64,000 nucleotides of DNA. Source: Trichinella spiralis. Taxonomy: Eukaryota > Nematoda > Enoplea > Trichinellida > Trichinellidae. Both the position numbers and the translations under genes were made by a program. A model generated the notes under the pieces. The model saw nothing but the letters and a program-made list of their open reading frames with translations, was not told the origin of the DNA and ran no database searches. The stretch spans positions 15,016,781-15,080,780 of the forward strand of contig CM012953.1 in the NCBI GenBank assembly GCA_000181795.3, given 5' to 3'. Position 1 is the first letter of the stretch; the number at the start of each line of letters is the position of its first letter. This document shows positions 1 through 13,100 of the stretch, in pieces.

Positions 1-412
1 AAAATAATTCATTTTTAGTTTTAATAAAAATTAATCACGTTTTTTTTATTTCTCTTCTTTGGATGGAGTTGGCTATTTCCTCGATTATTCTTTTCATACA
101 AATTGTCAGTTGCATGTTTTTCAGCTCAATTATTTGTGATGACGTGAAAGTGTGAACGTGCATTATTTCTCTGTTTTTTGCTTCCTTAGTTTTTGTTTGC
201 ATTTTTTTAAAAAATTATTGACAAGAGAGTAAATTTTTTTATTTCATTGTTTTTATCATTTGAAGAGAAAGAGATTTGATTTTCAAGTTTGAATTTGAAT
301 ACTTATGTGAAGTGAAAAAGAATAAAAATACAATGCACATGTTTGCATATATTTTGAAAAGATAGGAAGAGAATAAATATTGATGATGGGATAATTTTGA
401 AATTAATTTCAG
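1..412 (+). other. Intron of the RWDD2-like gene
   Basis: This is AT-rich sequence ending in a polypyrimidine-AG acceptor (TTAATTTCAG) just before the RWDD2 exon. No exon or repeat was recognised. The splice donor lies outside the window. Confidence 0.6.
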
Positions 413-1096
413 AATGAAACGAACTGTACGTTGGTTTTATCCTTTGAACTTCCTTTCACGTATCCTCTTTGTCAGCCGCCACTTGTGGTGATTGGATGCT
501 CATCGTTGGATTGTCACAAGTTGGATGCGTTGAATGTACAACTTCGTCAGTACATCTCTTCCAAATTTGCTCAAGCTCCATTTTTGTACGACATTGCACA
601 GTGGATATGTGAAACGAAAATTCCCACCGATGATGTGGCACCAATTGGTGAGGGGTCGGATGTTTTAGAAACAAGCGAACAGCCGAACGAATCGAAAGTA
701 TTTTGCCGCTATTGGATTTACAGTCATCACATTTATAATAAAGTGAAAAGGAGAGGGATGCTAGAATTGGCTAAACAGTTGGATTTGACAGGTTTCTGTT
801 TGCCCGGCAAGCCGGGCGTGGTTTGCGTGGAAGGCGATCGGCGGGATTGTATCCAATTCTGGAAAGAGGTACGCAAATGGACATGGAAGAAAATTTCACT
901 CAAACACGTAGAAGAGGAGGAGGATTCGAATTTGTTTGTGCGAAAATTTGGAACTTTTGAAGAATTGAATTTTGCAACTCAGCCAGGCAGTCGACACATG
1001 GACTTTGGGTTGCTTTATAAATTCATGGTTGATCACGGCTGCGGGGATATGTTCATTTTCTGCTTTGGCATGCAAGGACGAGACTCCAATTTATAG
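413..1096 (+). CDS. RWDD2: RWDD2-like RWD/DUF1115 protein, 3' part
   Basis: This is the terminal exon of an RWD-domain protein of the RWDD2A/B family; its molecular role is not well established. The exon follows an AG acceptor at 411-412 and reads 227 residues to a TAG at 1094-1096. The start of the reading frame shows the RWD core (F-E-L-P-x-x-Y-P-x-x-x-P-P). The C-terminal DUF1115 half carries the family signatures WIYSHHIYNK, GFCLPGKPGVVCVEG and HMDFGLLYKF followed by HGCGDMF. A TTG near the exon start is not the initiator, because coding continues back to the acceptor. The N-terminal residues of the RWD domain must lie on exons upstream of the window; I saw none in 1-410, so the adjoining intron exceeds 400 bp. 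The C-terminal length matches the family, so the 3' end looks complete. Confidence is high for the family, but a specific paralogue (2A or 2B) cannot be assigned. Confidence 0.88.
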   Translation, partial: NETNCTLVLSFELPFTYPLCQPPLVVIGCSSLDCHKLDALNVQLRQYISSKFAQAPFLYDIAQWICETKIPTDDVAPIGEGSDVLETSEQPNESKVFCRYWIYSHHIYNKVKRRGMLELAKQLDLTGFCLPGKPGVVCVEGDRRDCIQFWKEVRKWTWKKISLKHVEEEEDSNLFVRKFGTFEELNFATQPGSRHMDFGLLYKFMVDHGCGDMFIFCFGMQGRDSNL

Positions 1097-1105
1097 CTGT
1101 ACCTC

Positions 1106-1136
<31 letters not shown>
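1106..1136. repeat. (CA)n(TA)n microsatellite
   Basis: This compound dinucleotide repeat starts ten bases past the RWDD2 stop codon, probably in its 3' UTR. It is a simple polymorphic tract and no function is suggested. Confidence 0.95.
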
Positions 1137-1524
1137 GCCCTTTCTAATTTTTCACTGCAGTTGCTGACGGGTATCCGTTTAATAAGATTCTTTTCAGGCT
1201 TGCTGCATGCATCATTTTCATGAGCATGTTGTGCGTTTTCAATGATTGATTGGACAACATTGTTCTTGTTTGAATAGCCTACCATGTGTTTGTGCGTGTG
1301 TGTGCTTAGCTGATGCTTGGCTAGTAATCATTTTCAACATTTCATTTTTAACTACACAGCAACTAATTGATGACATGACTTCACACGACAAATTCACTCT
1401 GAAACCCGCCTTTTAGTGTTGTTGTCGCTTTTTACCGCTTCCGCTCCAACAAGCGAGCATCATGTCAGCTGTGAACAAATTTTCTCATTTCTGACCACAC
1501 CAAACAATCCGCATCCTCATCAGC

Positions 1525-1531
1525 ATGGAAG
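1525..1531 (+). other. Candidate upstream exon end (ATGGAAG|GTGAGT)
   Basis: An ATG is followed after seven coding bases by a near-perfect splice donor, GTGAGTAAG. It sits at the end of a locally GC-richer stretch (about 1390-1530) that looks unlike the flanking AT-rich DNA. If spliced to the acceptor at 18974 the frame would be kept (GAA-GTT-ACA). However, the conserved NALCN initiator is at 19004, so this would be a 5' UTR exon or an N-terminal extension. The intron would be 17.4 kb, very long for this genome. This is speculative and has no transcript support. Confidence 0.22.
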
Positions 1532-4149
1532 GTGAGTAAGCGTTGTTGTCTATATTTCCTGTTGCCTTTTTTATCCATTCCATTTTCACTGATTTTCCTC
1601 TCCATAACGCTCTTTTATATTTCTACTTGGGTCGCTTCTCATTGCTTCATTGCTCAACAACATCTTTCAACTCTTCTTCCACAAACCCAACAACAACACT
1701 CGCAGATACACTCTTACAAACAAATGACACAGCTTATTTTTCATACTTTTCTGCTTGTCAAATGAATAAGCGAATATCAATGAAAAATTATAATAATAAT
1801 AATAAAGTGAAATTATTACAACACCGTCCAGGTTTTTTTTGGTTCTTAAACAATAATCTTTATTCTACGTAAACGAAATGTATGTTGCTTGATTTTGTTT
1901 GTATGATTTGCTTTCTTCTTTTTTTATATTCTATTTCTTTAGCATTTGTTGTTTTCACTGTTTGTGGCATGCAAATATTATATGAACTTGAATCAACATG
2001 TGATAAGCAGCTGTGAACTTTCAACATCAGTTGTATAAAATTAATTCAATTTCTTTTTAAATTCATTTTACAGGGTTATGAAAATTTTCTTCAAAATTCC
2101 AGGTTTGTATTTGTTTTTATTTGCATATTTATTTATTTATTTACTTGATCATGTTATAAATCACTTTTTTTTCAATAATTCACCATGCTTGATTTGATGA
2201 AATTTGCATTTTTTTCTCAAAATTCAACTCAAATATTTCCATCAAACAGTGTGTATTCAACTTTATTACTAACAACGAACAAGTGGACCGACCAGTCAGT
2301 ATTTGTAATTCGATATATATAATTTCATTAGGGAATATTTTATTTTTTCTACATATTGAATATAGGAAATGGTTTTTCGATTGTGGAAAATTGATACGTA
2401 ATTATTATGCGTTGAATCGACCGAAGGGGATAATCTTTTCGTCGTGAACCTTTGAAAAAGATTGATGTATTTATTGTTCGTTGTTTGGAAGTTTTGTGTT
2501 CTTCTTGACAACCGAATTGTGCCGTGCTGAAATTTTATACATTTAAATCCAATTAAATAATCCGGCTAGCTGTTCGTTCGTTATAATTTACTGTGGCTAA
2601 TCGCTGTGAGCTTAATTATTGCCCAGAGCAAGAATTTGACGAGCATTTAGTTGACAAAAGTAAATTTTTAATTGTGTAAATTTAAGTAAATTGTCCTCTT
2701 CATTTCGATTCGGTTATTTCAACGTTAACAAAAATTAATGCAAACGACGGGGGAAAGCCATTAATACAAATGTTTAGCAGAAATTGATTTAAGCTGATGC
2801 ATTGCTAAAGTGCTAATAACAAAAAGAATTCTCTCGTAACCTCTGAAAATTAGCATTAAGCATTATCGCACGCCAGCCTGTACTTGTTCAAAGCTGATTG
2901 TTTTCTTTAAAACAACCAAAAAAAATATGAGCAAATGCTGAAGGTGCTATGCGATAAGATTCATGCCAACATTGTGTGTTTAAAATAACATTTTTTAAAT
3001 CGAAGATTTTAGAAGAATTTGGAAAATTTCAACATCCATTTACTTTTGAAGCTGTGCACAACATTTTGATCAAAGCGGTGATATGAGATTAGTCAGGGTG
3101 GAATTTATTCCCTTTTCGATTGTGAAGATCATATTTAATAACATTTAATCTATACTGAATTCAGTAGTTTTCATTTTTTAAAATTAATTCATTTTGCAGT
3201 TTAGAAACATTCTTTTCTTATGAAGTTACAAAATTCAATTAAAAAATACCGTATTAATTAAGAGTGAAATGAATTCACTTTTGAATTGCAGAATTGAAAT
3301 TTTATTTGTTGTGTTTAATTTAATTTTGAAAAAAGCACTTTTTTAAATATTTATGTAATTTGCACAATTCTATGTGCATTTTTATTTGTTATTGGCTGAC
3401 TAATTTTCTATGAAACAGATTTTGAAGTTCAAAATGTGATAATTTCTATGAATATCTTTTGATGAACAGTATAAAAATATCTTTTGATGATCAGTATAAA
3501 AATATAAATTTATTGTTTGTTCATCATTGATTGTAGTTTGATAAAAAGAAATTGCATTTATTCACAGCATAAATACCGGCAAATCACCCTTTATGTAATT
3601 CATTTATCAACAACATATTGCAATTTTAATTGGACATAATTTCGAATGTATTCGGTGGATTCTCCCTGCTGAACATTGTTTAATATTAATCTTCTTTCAT
3701 TGACTTTAATAATATATGCGCGTATTGATGCTGCCTTGTTGGATTCAGGTGGACATGTTTTACAATTTCAAGTTGTCCAAAGCATTAAAATACGTCCAGT
3801 TGCAGTTGCGTGTAAAATCTCAGTATGCTAATCAGTTAGTTTGTCTTTTTTTACAATCATATGTTCTTCAGGGATGTCAGTGTTTGGGAGGGGGGTCAAT
3901 TAGTGGTTTTTGTCAAAATCCGACATCCAACTGTTGTCAGCCTGACGGGAGGTCCGGAGCTTTCTTGAGACCACTTTCACACTCCATTACGCAGATCGAT
4001 CTGCTTTTTACCAATGGATGGCTGAATTGTCGACCAATTTCATCTTTTCACAATGACTTCTGTTCATGACACCTGTAAAGCTTCAATGTTGCTTGGACGG
4101 CTGTGAATCTGCTCAACTGTCTGTACAGTGATCACTTTTCTCACGTTTC

Positions 4150-4159
4150 ATGGAGCCGC
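4150..4159 (+). other. Candidate alternative upstream exon end (ATGGAGCCGC|GTAAGT)
   Basis: This is a second ATG-plus-donor combination, at the end of a GC-richer patch (about 3870-4160). It leaves the same phase as the candidate at 1525-1531 and would also join in frame to the acceptor at 18974. It could be an alternative promoter or first exon of the NALCN gene, or chance. A short open frame at 3716-4069 overlaps the patch but matches nothing I recognise. Confidence 0.18.
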
Positions 4160-7100
4160 GTAAGTTGGTTTGAAAATTTTTTTTCCCACTTCTTTCCTTC
4201 TCCAAAACTCTACTTCTTCTGCTGCTGCTGCTGCTGCTTTTCCTCCTCCTCATCCTTTTCATTGTCATTATTTTCTGTTTATCATTGTAAAGCAGTATTA
4301 TTGTTTATAACAGTGTAGCAGTACCGTGATTATTAAAATTATGACCTTTTATATCTTTATTTTTCTTAGCATTTGAAAAGTAGCAGTAAAGTATTTGGAT
4401 ATTTCTATATTGTGCGTGATTTAAATTAAAGTGCAGAAAAATAGCTTTCATTTTTTCTTCAGTTAAAATTGCAATTTTGTATTTGCAAAGAATTTTGGAG
4501 AAAGATAAATTAAAATTGATTTTAAAGCTGTTGAATTGGTTCGGATAATTTTGCACTTAATTGTAGCATTTTTAAGTAAATGCAAAAGGCTTTAACGCAG
4601 AATGAAAAATTTCTCCAAAAGATGTCAAAAATTCTCTCACTAATGAAATAGAGAAGCGAAATGATAAATTCACAGTATTTTGCATGCGCGTGTATAATAT
4701 AGTAAAAGATGAATTTGTGAACATGCAATAAACAAACGATGTTTAGCTTTTCAATATTGTAATAGGATTTTGCCAGATTGAAGACGACTCCACTACTCGA
4801 ACAGTTTTACATTTGTTTGTTTGATATATTTCAAGATCATCGACAGAGTTGAGAAGCATGAATTATTTATATTGATTGTAAAACTGTAAGCTGCGTGGGG
4901 CAAAATTAAGCCATGCACTAATCAATTAGCTTAAAATTCAATGCAGTGTCAGTCAGCTTGACGTGGTAGCAGTGTTAAATAATGAATGATGGGATTGTAT
5001 TACATAGATTAGCTACGACAAAGCTGCCTAAACTAAACGATTTCCATCACCTGAAACTTCAGTGCTGTCAAGTGGGATAAATGGAATCTTGAGAAATGGA
5101 AAATAAGCTTTTGATTCTAGAAAAATATATTATTAATACATTTTATGCAGCTTTTCAATTGGTTTTAGTTTTCCCATCTTGACGATGCTAAGAAGAAATT
5201 GTTTTTCTCTACACTGGCATTGAAGAACAGAAAAGAACGAAAAATCATCTAACAATAACATACTCTTTAACATGTGCAGAATTTGAAAAAAATGTTTGTT
5301 TATTTGTTTGCTTTCTTTTTATAAAGTACAAATACATTTGTGTGATGGGGAATAAATGCTTTGATGAGCTTTTGCAAATCCTGTTATAGCCAATTGCAAA
5401 ATCAGATAGTGTTAAACATTTAAATTTAAATTTAAATTTTATTCTGAATATTATTATAGTCGATCGTTTTCAATAATAATTATTATTTGATATTTAATTT
5501 TCCATGAAGCAGCAGTTCTTGAAGTTGCACAATGACATCTTTGTACAATGCTAATAATTATCACTGAATGTTACATTAGTTGCAGCACCTTTTGGTGTTG
5601 TTGATGAATTATTCTGCTGAGCGTATATTGAAGAAATTATAATAACAAGTTCAGTGGAAAAGAAAATTACTTTCTTTAATAATTTTCTTTTGAAATTTGC
5701 AATAATATATAAATTCTTTTGAAGTATAATTGCCGAAGTTATCAAACTATGGAAACATTCATTATTTGTACTAATTGGTAGTTGATTTACATATGCAGTG
5801 TTGAATTTCTCTCAATTTTCAAAAGTTCATTAGGTGATTCAACATTATATGGTTCCTCTTTTGCAGTGGATATGCAAAGAACAGCAATGATGAATCTTTT
5901 TTCAACTTTTTCAATTATACACAACTGTGACAACTGCAAAAATTAAATTTACATAAATTCTACTGAATAAAATACTGTCATCGTTAGTTAAATCAAGAAA
6001 TTGTAAGTGTGATATTTTTCATTTTTCTTCAATCTACTGTGAATGATTTTGCATGATCTGCATTTACTTATTTTTGCTTGTTCATTTATATACATAAGAC
6101 TTTTAAACATGAAAATTCATTCAAGTACATATGTATAACAGTGTTTTGTTTCATATGAAAATTATGTTGAACTTGTGAATAAATGAATGAAATTATTACT
6201 TATGCTTTGGTGTTATGTTTACTTGCCATGCATTTCTAGCACAGGTATTGGAAGTTATGCAATTGTTTACTTTGAACTATTAATTGTAATCAATCAAAGT
6301 AATCAATTTTATTGATTTACAAACAATTATGTGTAAATGTAAAAAATTTCATTACGCAACATTGTATTGTAACAAATACCCTCAGTGAAAAATTTTTTGC
6401 TATTCTTTTTTCTTCTTTGGATGGTCTGTATGCAATGTATCACTGAACCTAAAATATTCAATTCTCAATAGTTCAATTAGTTAGGATGCTATTTTTGTCT
6501 TTCTAAAGTACTGTATAACTGAACATTAAAAATGTTTTAAACATAACTAAAAACAACAATATTTAAGCAGAATTTTGTCATAGTTTTTTTTGATTGGCAT
6601 AATTTTCATAATATCCGGCCTCTTAGAGTCTATCAGTATTTGCAATCCTGTTTAATAATATTATAATGATTGATTATTTTTTAATGAATGATATTTGAGT
6701 GAACAAAAAATTAAATTAAAATCTGAAAACATTATTAATAATGGACAGTCTGTAAGCGGTCGGCGTTAAGTATACTTAGTTTGTATTAAAGGACCATTAA
6801 ATAAAGGATAATTGATTCATGGCATGTATTATGAGCTAGCTTCTAGTAAACGTTTTCTATAACGAGTTGTCTGCTTTCTTATTTAAGTAATTTCAATAAA
6901 TGCCAGTTAAATTACCAATAATTGCAAATTGATTGGCAGTTTGATTAAAACGGTCACCACTTGATTGGGATAATCTTTTCTACTTGGCATAAGTTACACA
7001 GTGCAGCATTATATTGGCATTTCTAGTTTATTAACATTAAAATTGAAATTATTTAGATGAACAAAAGGAAATTTATTTCTTTAATCGAATTTATGAATAA

Positions 7101-10100
7101 ATTCACACTTTTATTGTACAGCCTTATTTTGATGAAAATGTCAGAAATATTTTCAGTATATTTTATTTCATTGAACTTTATTTCCATTTTTTCATAACTT
7201 TTCTTCTATATTTGTGCAAAGGATATGAATGTGCCTTTTAAGTTTAATGATGAGTGGAAAACAATACATTCCTTTGAATATGAAGAGCCTTTATTCTTTG
7301 CGAAATTATCAGAATGCAGTTTATATTTGAATCTCTGAATGTCTGTTTGTGCATATCGAATTTGCACAGATTGCAATTTAACTATTTTTGAATTTTGAGT
7401 TGAAGCTTTTTTTGTCCCACTGAAGTTTTTTCGTTTTATGTTCTTAATACAACAGAGCACTGTATATCACTTGGTGCGGAATTCGTTAAAAAATTGAACA
7501 TAATTCTATGTGTAAATGTGGAATTTTTTGAAACATGAAACTACATCATCTGCATATTATTTTCTCTTTTAATTCAGCATATTAATTCATATTAAAATTA
7601 AAAATTATGTTACTTATTGAATATTTTGTGCATAATTACAAACTTTAATTAACTGTTTACTCAATGGCTATTTGTAAAAATCAACAAATATGTAATAACA
7701 AAATATTGCAAATAACATTGCTGATTACTTTAAAATGTGCAAAGAATAAAACCAACATAATAAGAACAATTCTAATAGTAATGCTGCAATCGTCAGTTTA
7801 GTAGTATTAGTTATAGTTTATGCAATTTTCTGCAGATATATCTATTTTTAATTATTTTATTTATTTTATTTTATGAAAATATTTGTACACTGTAAACTGC
7901 TATGACTATGTAATGATTCAATCATTTATATATTTTGGAAAGTTCTCATTGAAGTAACTGCAGTTATGTTCAAACATTACGGTATAGAAAATGACGAGTA
8001 GGTGTATTTTTTATTTATATAGCTTCAAAATAGTTATTGTTAATAGCATTATTATAATAACAATTTGTTATTATAAGCTTTTAGCATGAAGAAAGATAAT
8101 TTTTAGTTTGAGTAATTCAGATGTCTTGAAACATGGGATTTCATGATATAACTAATAAAATGCCATTTTCAGTAAGCAGCAGACATGACTGTAAAGTGGA
8201 TGAATATGATAAATTTAAGCATAGATTCAAATGTAGTGCTGTATAATTTAGCAGCTAATTTTTGAATGCATAATCATATGTCAGATTTGAATTGACTGTG
8301 AGTATGATTTTATATGACGTTATTTAATTTTTGTTTGAAATTTAAATAAATAAATTAAAATGTTTGAAATAGTGAAAATTACAATATAAGACTTTCTTTT
8401 ATGAAACTTTAAAATAATAAAATATTTATAAGATGAGTAGATAAAATATCTCTTAAAAAGGACTTTTCCTTTTTTCTGTTTAATTCTTTAATGAAACATC
8501 ATTTGAAATTAAGTTGTAAGTGAATTTTAAGATGAATTATAATTTTATACTAGTTTAAGTAATTTTTGAAAAAATTTTGCTTGTTGAATTCATAGCGGAC
8601 ATGGACAAGCATTTTTAATAGTAATTATTGAACAGAATTGTAAAACATATGCAAATGTGATTGGCTGAAAATTGTTAACGTGGGCTTAAAATGCCGATGT
8701 CAGTAAATTTTGCTTGATCTTTATCTGCTGGAGTTGTTTGCCATGCCAGTGGCAACATTTGCGCAAACACTTTTCCTTAAAACATTAATTAGTTGTATTC
8801 AGATGAGGTTAGGCTTTTGCATATTCTTGTGATATTTTAAAAATCGATCATGTGAGAAAGTTCTACGTTGGAAAATTTCTGTTCACCAATTACAAATGTA
8901 TGTAATTGCTGTTTGTTCAACAATGATAACTTGTTGGTTAACTTCTCTTTTGTTTCCTTATTCAGCGCGATAATTTAGTTTCAGATTTATTCTTACTTTA
9001 CAAAATACATTTGTCAATGGATTAAATTTAATCACTGATGAATATATTGATAAAGTAAATCCGTCAGATTTATTTAAATGTACTCAGAACCAAAATGATG
9101 CAGATTTCTGTAAAATAAATTTCACAAATTTAGCGAAAATGTATTTAAAAATTTTGCTTCTTTGCTTTGATTTGAATTTTACAGTTCATTTTTAAGTAAC
9201 AACTTTAATGTAAATTAATGTTAATTCAAATGAGATACATTTAGAAGCTGCAATTATTTGATTTGCATTAGATATATTTAAATTAAATTATGAAAAAATG
9301 AGGAAGTAGCTTGTCCGCTTTTCAAGTGTTATTTTCTTGAATCTACTGATTTATATTTTGAAATGTATTGTGAGCATTTTATAAATTAAAAAGATAAATA
9401 TATTGAAAAAGATAATAATTAAAATGATGAAAAAGCGAGAATTTTCTTTTATATTAAAAGTTTATATACTTTAAATTGTCCATTTATAATGAAATATGAT
9501 TTTGTAAATGAGAATCATTAAAGATGTATTAAAAATTGGAATAGTTAACTGTGAAAGGTTCAGTTTTGTTCAGTGAAACAAAAATATGCTAGAATGATTA
9601 AAAGCGGAAGTATCGTGTTATTTGTGCTCGTGGAAGCGAGCTCAAGGGGTTTTTGATGCAATTGTCGAAAGACTATTTCTGGCATTCCTTCACAGCACAG
9701 ATTAGGCCGTTTCTTTTCCATTTTTCGAGTCCCTTCAGAATGTCTGTCATCGTTCAGTTTAGCGCCTGTCAGTTATTTACTAAAATTGCATAAGCAGCTT
9801 CAAGTCTTTAGCTAAATACAATCGATTAATCTTTGCCTACAACATAAATGCTGGGTCGACATCCGTCTGTTCAACTGGGGCGATTGATTCATTGCCCAAA
9901 GGAAAACTCCTGGGAAGCGTGCCTCACCGCAGTTCCCCATATAATGATTAAGCAATCTGAGCCCCTTAAGCTTATCTTCGTTGAAATGCATTATCATTTT
10001 TATCCCAACTTTCAATGTAATTCCGGATGAGCTTAACAAAATTTTTAATTGCACAGGATTGGTTTAAAAATTCCAACAGACGCTTCATTCATTCAAAACT

Positions 10101-13100
10101 GACGTAATTTGAGAGGTATATTTTCTCAGAAATTGCGTAATTTTATTTATTTTAATAAAGAATTTTTAAACTGAAAATTTTTTAAAGATCTAAAAATAGA
10201 TATTATAGCTGCAAATAAATGAAATGAATAATTTGCCTTGTTGCAGATGAGAAGTGTATTTATAATTTTGCAATGTGAAAGTTTTGCAAAAGATTGATTG
10301 TCTTCACTGTATTAAACAAACGGGTGTGAATTTATGTAAGCATGTGGTTTCAGCGCTTGCAGCGCCAATCATTAAGCTTCAGATAAGCAGCAAATAATCT
10401 TGCTGCGGGTGCACCACTTTGGTCAGTGCCAAGTTACCAATATGCTTGTTGAAAAGGGACGAAAATTTTAGCGTTTTGACTTTTCTTATCCTACATTTAC
10501 TATATTTATTGGTCATTTATTAATCAGTAGAAGAAGAAAAGCAAAAAGCTTTGGACATCGTTTGGTGTTGCCTTACAGTCAGGGAAAATAACATTTGGTT
10601 TCAGTGGATAATTTTCTGTCTTTCATAACTGTTTGGAATAGAAATTTTTATTTTGCAAAAATATCTGCAAGCTCCATAATATACACAAACACACCTTTTT
10701 ACATGTATAGATATAATTTTGAACCCGATATGGATTTATTTGTAATGGAAAAGGCACAGGCAGTGCATCATCCAACTCGATTTTTAAGTAAGTGAACCTT
10801 GAAGAAATGTGACAAATTTTTTCTTAAACTATCTAATTGCTTTCGATAATTCAATCGACCATTTTCCATACGGATGAAATTTCAGACGTAGCTGGCTGCT
10901 GTTGACTGAGTTGTGAAATGACAGTTTATTTTGGTCGATTTGAAAATTTTCCAGATTTAAAAATAATAAAATAGGCAAATAGATTGATTTAATATGACAT
11001 TTTAATGACAAAACTGTTTTAATTTGAAATTAGGAACTCAGCAATTAGGTAGACTGAATTTTGCTCTGCTGTTTGTAATAGTATAAAAAAATGTATTGAT
11101 TATTTATTTACTTTATTCAGATGATGAAAAAATATCATCTTATTTACTAATCAGTTATCACAGTTGAGATGGCATCTGATTGATCATTCTGCATGTTTGG
11201 ATACGCGATACTATTGTCCAATGTATAGTTTGCATGTAATGTTTAAATAGAATCATGATTTGCAATTTTATTCGCAAATATGATTGAAATATAGTCAATA
11301 ATTAATATTATTATGTCAAATGCTCAACAAAATAATAAATTATCTGTCATATTTTAAATTTGAGAATATAGTATTATCTTTGTTTTTTAAATTGAACTTT
11401 CAAAGATTGTTTTGTTTGTATTTTTGAAAAACGTTGAATTGAATTTGCTAAAAAGAAAGAAAATTCTTGCTAGTGAATGAATTTGAAAAGTTTTAGATTC
11501 CGATTTTAATACTTGTTAGTTGTTAAAGGAGCACATTCCAATGAATGCAATTTTAGATTTTTCTTCAATTCTAGAATTTGAAGAAGAAAGAAATTCAGCA
11601 ATAATTTGTCAGTACAAATCTTTTTAAACAATTTAATGACAAGCTTATTTAACAAGTGTGCTGTTATGCTAGCAGATTATCAGTTAGTTTATTGTGTATA
11701 AAAAAATAAATAATCCTTGTTGGAGGTGATTTTTATTATCATTTTAAAGCATACCATAAGAATGGCAGAGTGATCAGCTGTGTTCTTCTAGTATGCGATA
11801 ATTGTGAAGAATTGTGGCTTTTGCGTAAGCATTGTCGGTCGGCTGCTCATTGATTTAATACCTGTCAAGATTCATTAAATTCATTTGAAAGATTTTATTT
11901 TAAACGAAAACGGATTCATTTTCCACAGGCATTATTTAAATTGGTCTTCACAAATGCAATATTATTGATCAAAATTTCATTCTTACTGACGCTCTGTTTA
12001 AATAGTCAGTCGTCATTCTTTTAACTTTGCTATGCACTGATTATTGCCGATGAAAAAATCTCTTCATAATATAATAAAATTGCCATTTCCTGTGGCAATT
12101 TCTTACTTTTCATTATTTTTATTTTTAAATCTAATTTTAAATTCTTTGGATAATCTAGGCAGATTTATTGAAAGCAACGGTTAATTATATTAGAGCATTT
12201 TCTTTTGTTAATTGTACCCCTGCAGAAGATGGCATTTTTATTTTTCATAAGTTTAATAATCTTTCAAATGGTATATTATTTCAGCGCTTTACCAAACTTG
12301 TTAATTCACATGTTAATACATATTTCAGACAATTTTCACTTCCATTTTTGAAGTAATAAACTGAAAATAAAATAATAAATGCAAATATGTTTATTTTTTT
12401 GTTAACCTTATTATTCTATAAATGAATTATTAAACAAAATGTTAATCTGATCATTAAAATGACATTATCATAAGCTGAACTACTGTAATGCTATTTAAAA
12501 AATTTATTTTTTATAAAAAAAGAATTTACAGCCGGACTAATTTTTATTTTTAAATAGATGTTTGTGCTGAAAAATATTCTTTTAAAAGAAATAATAAAAT
12601 TTTGACTTTAAACATTTTGTAAGTTGCTTTGCAGTAGCTTTAATGTGCACTTTTTAATGACTTACAGCTTTTCATTTATGTGAAAATGAAAGAAAAATAC
12701 TTGTAAAAAATGTTTTTAGTGAAATTCTGATGCCATTCAGTCCGGATAATCAGTTTCTCATTACTACATACTCAGATCTTTCAAATCAAATAATTACACT
12801 GTTATATGACTGTTTTTTTCCATTAAGAATAAGAAGTCACTTTATTTATGTAAATTTGTTGCTAATTTTGATCGTTTAGGTAGGCTTGCAATGCAACAAA
12901 TTGAGAATTTGTAAAACAGCGAATAATTTTACAAATTTCTATTTAATATTGTTGGAATAGCACAGGTGAATATGTTCAGAGTTGTTTATATATGTTAAAG
13001 TAGGAGTTTTTTGTGAACTAATGACTGTTTAAGAAAATATTTTTAGCTTTCGTTGATCAACTGGAAATATTTTTCATGTACAAAGCGAACAACAGTACCT

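Noticed and set aside
3716-4069. 117-aa open frame with several cysteines
   Set aside because: No signal peptide, no family motif, and low-complexity AT-driven N-terminal half. Only its 3' part lies in a GC-richer patch, and I have no evidence for coding.
9848-10030. Overlapping short open frames on both strands in a GC-richer patch
   Set aside because: No motif, no splice partners, and equal length on the two strands, which suggests base composition rather than coding.
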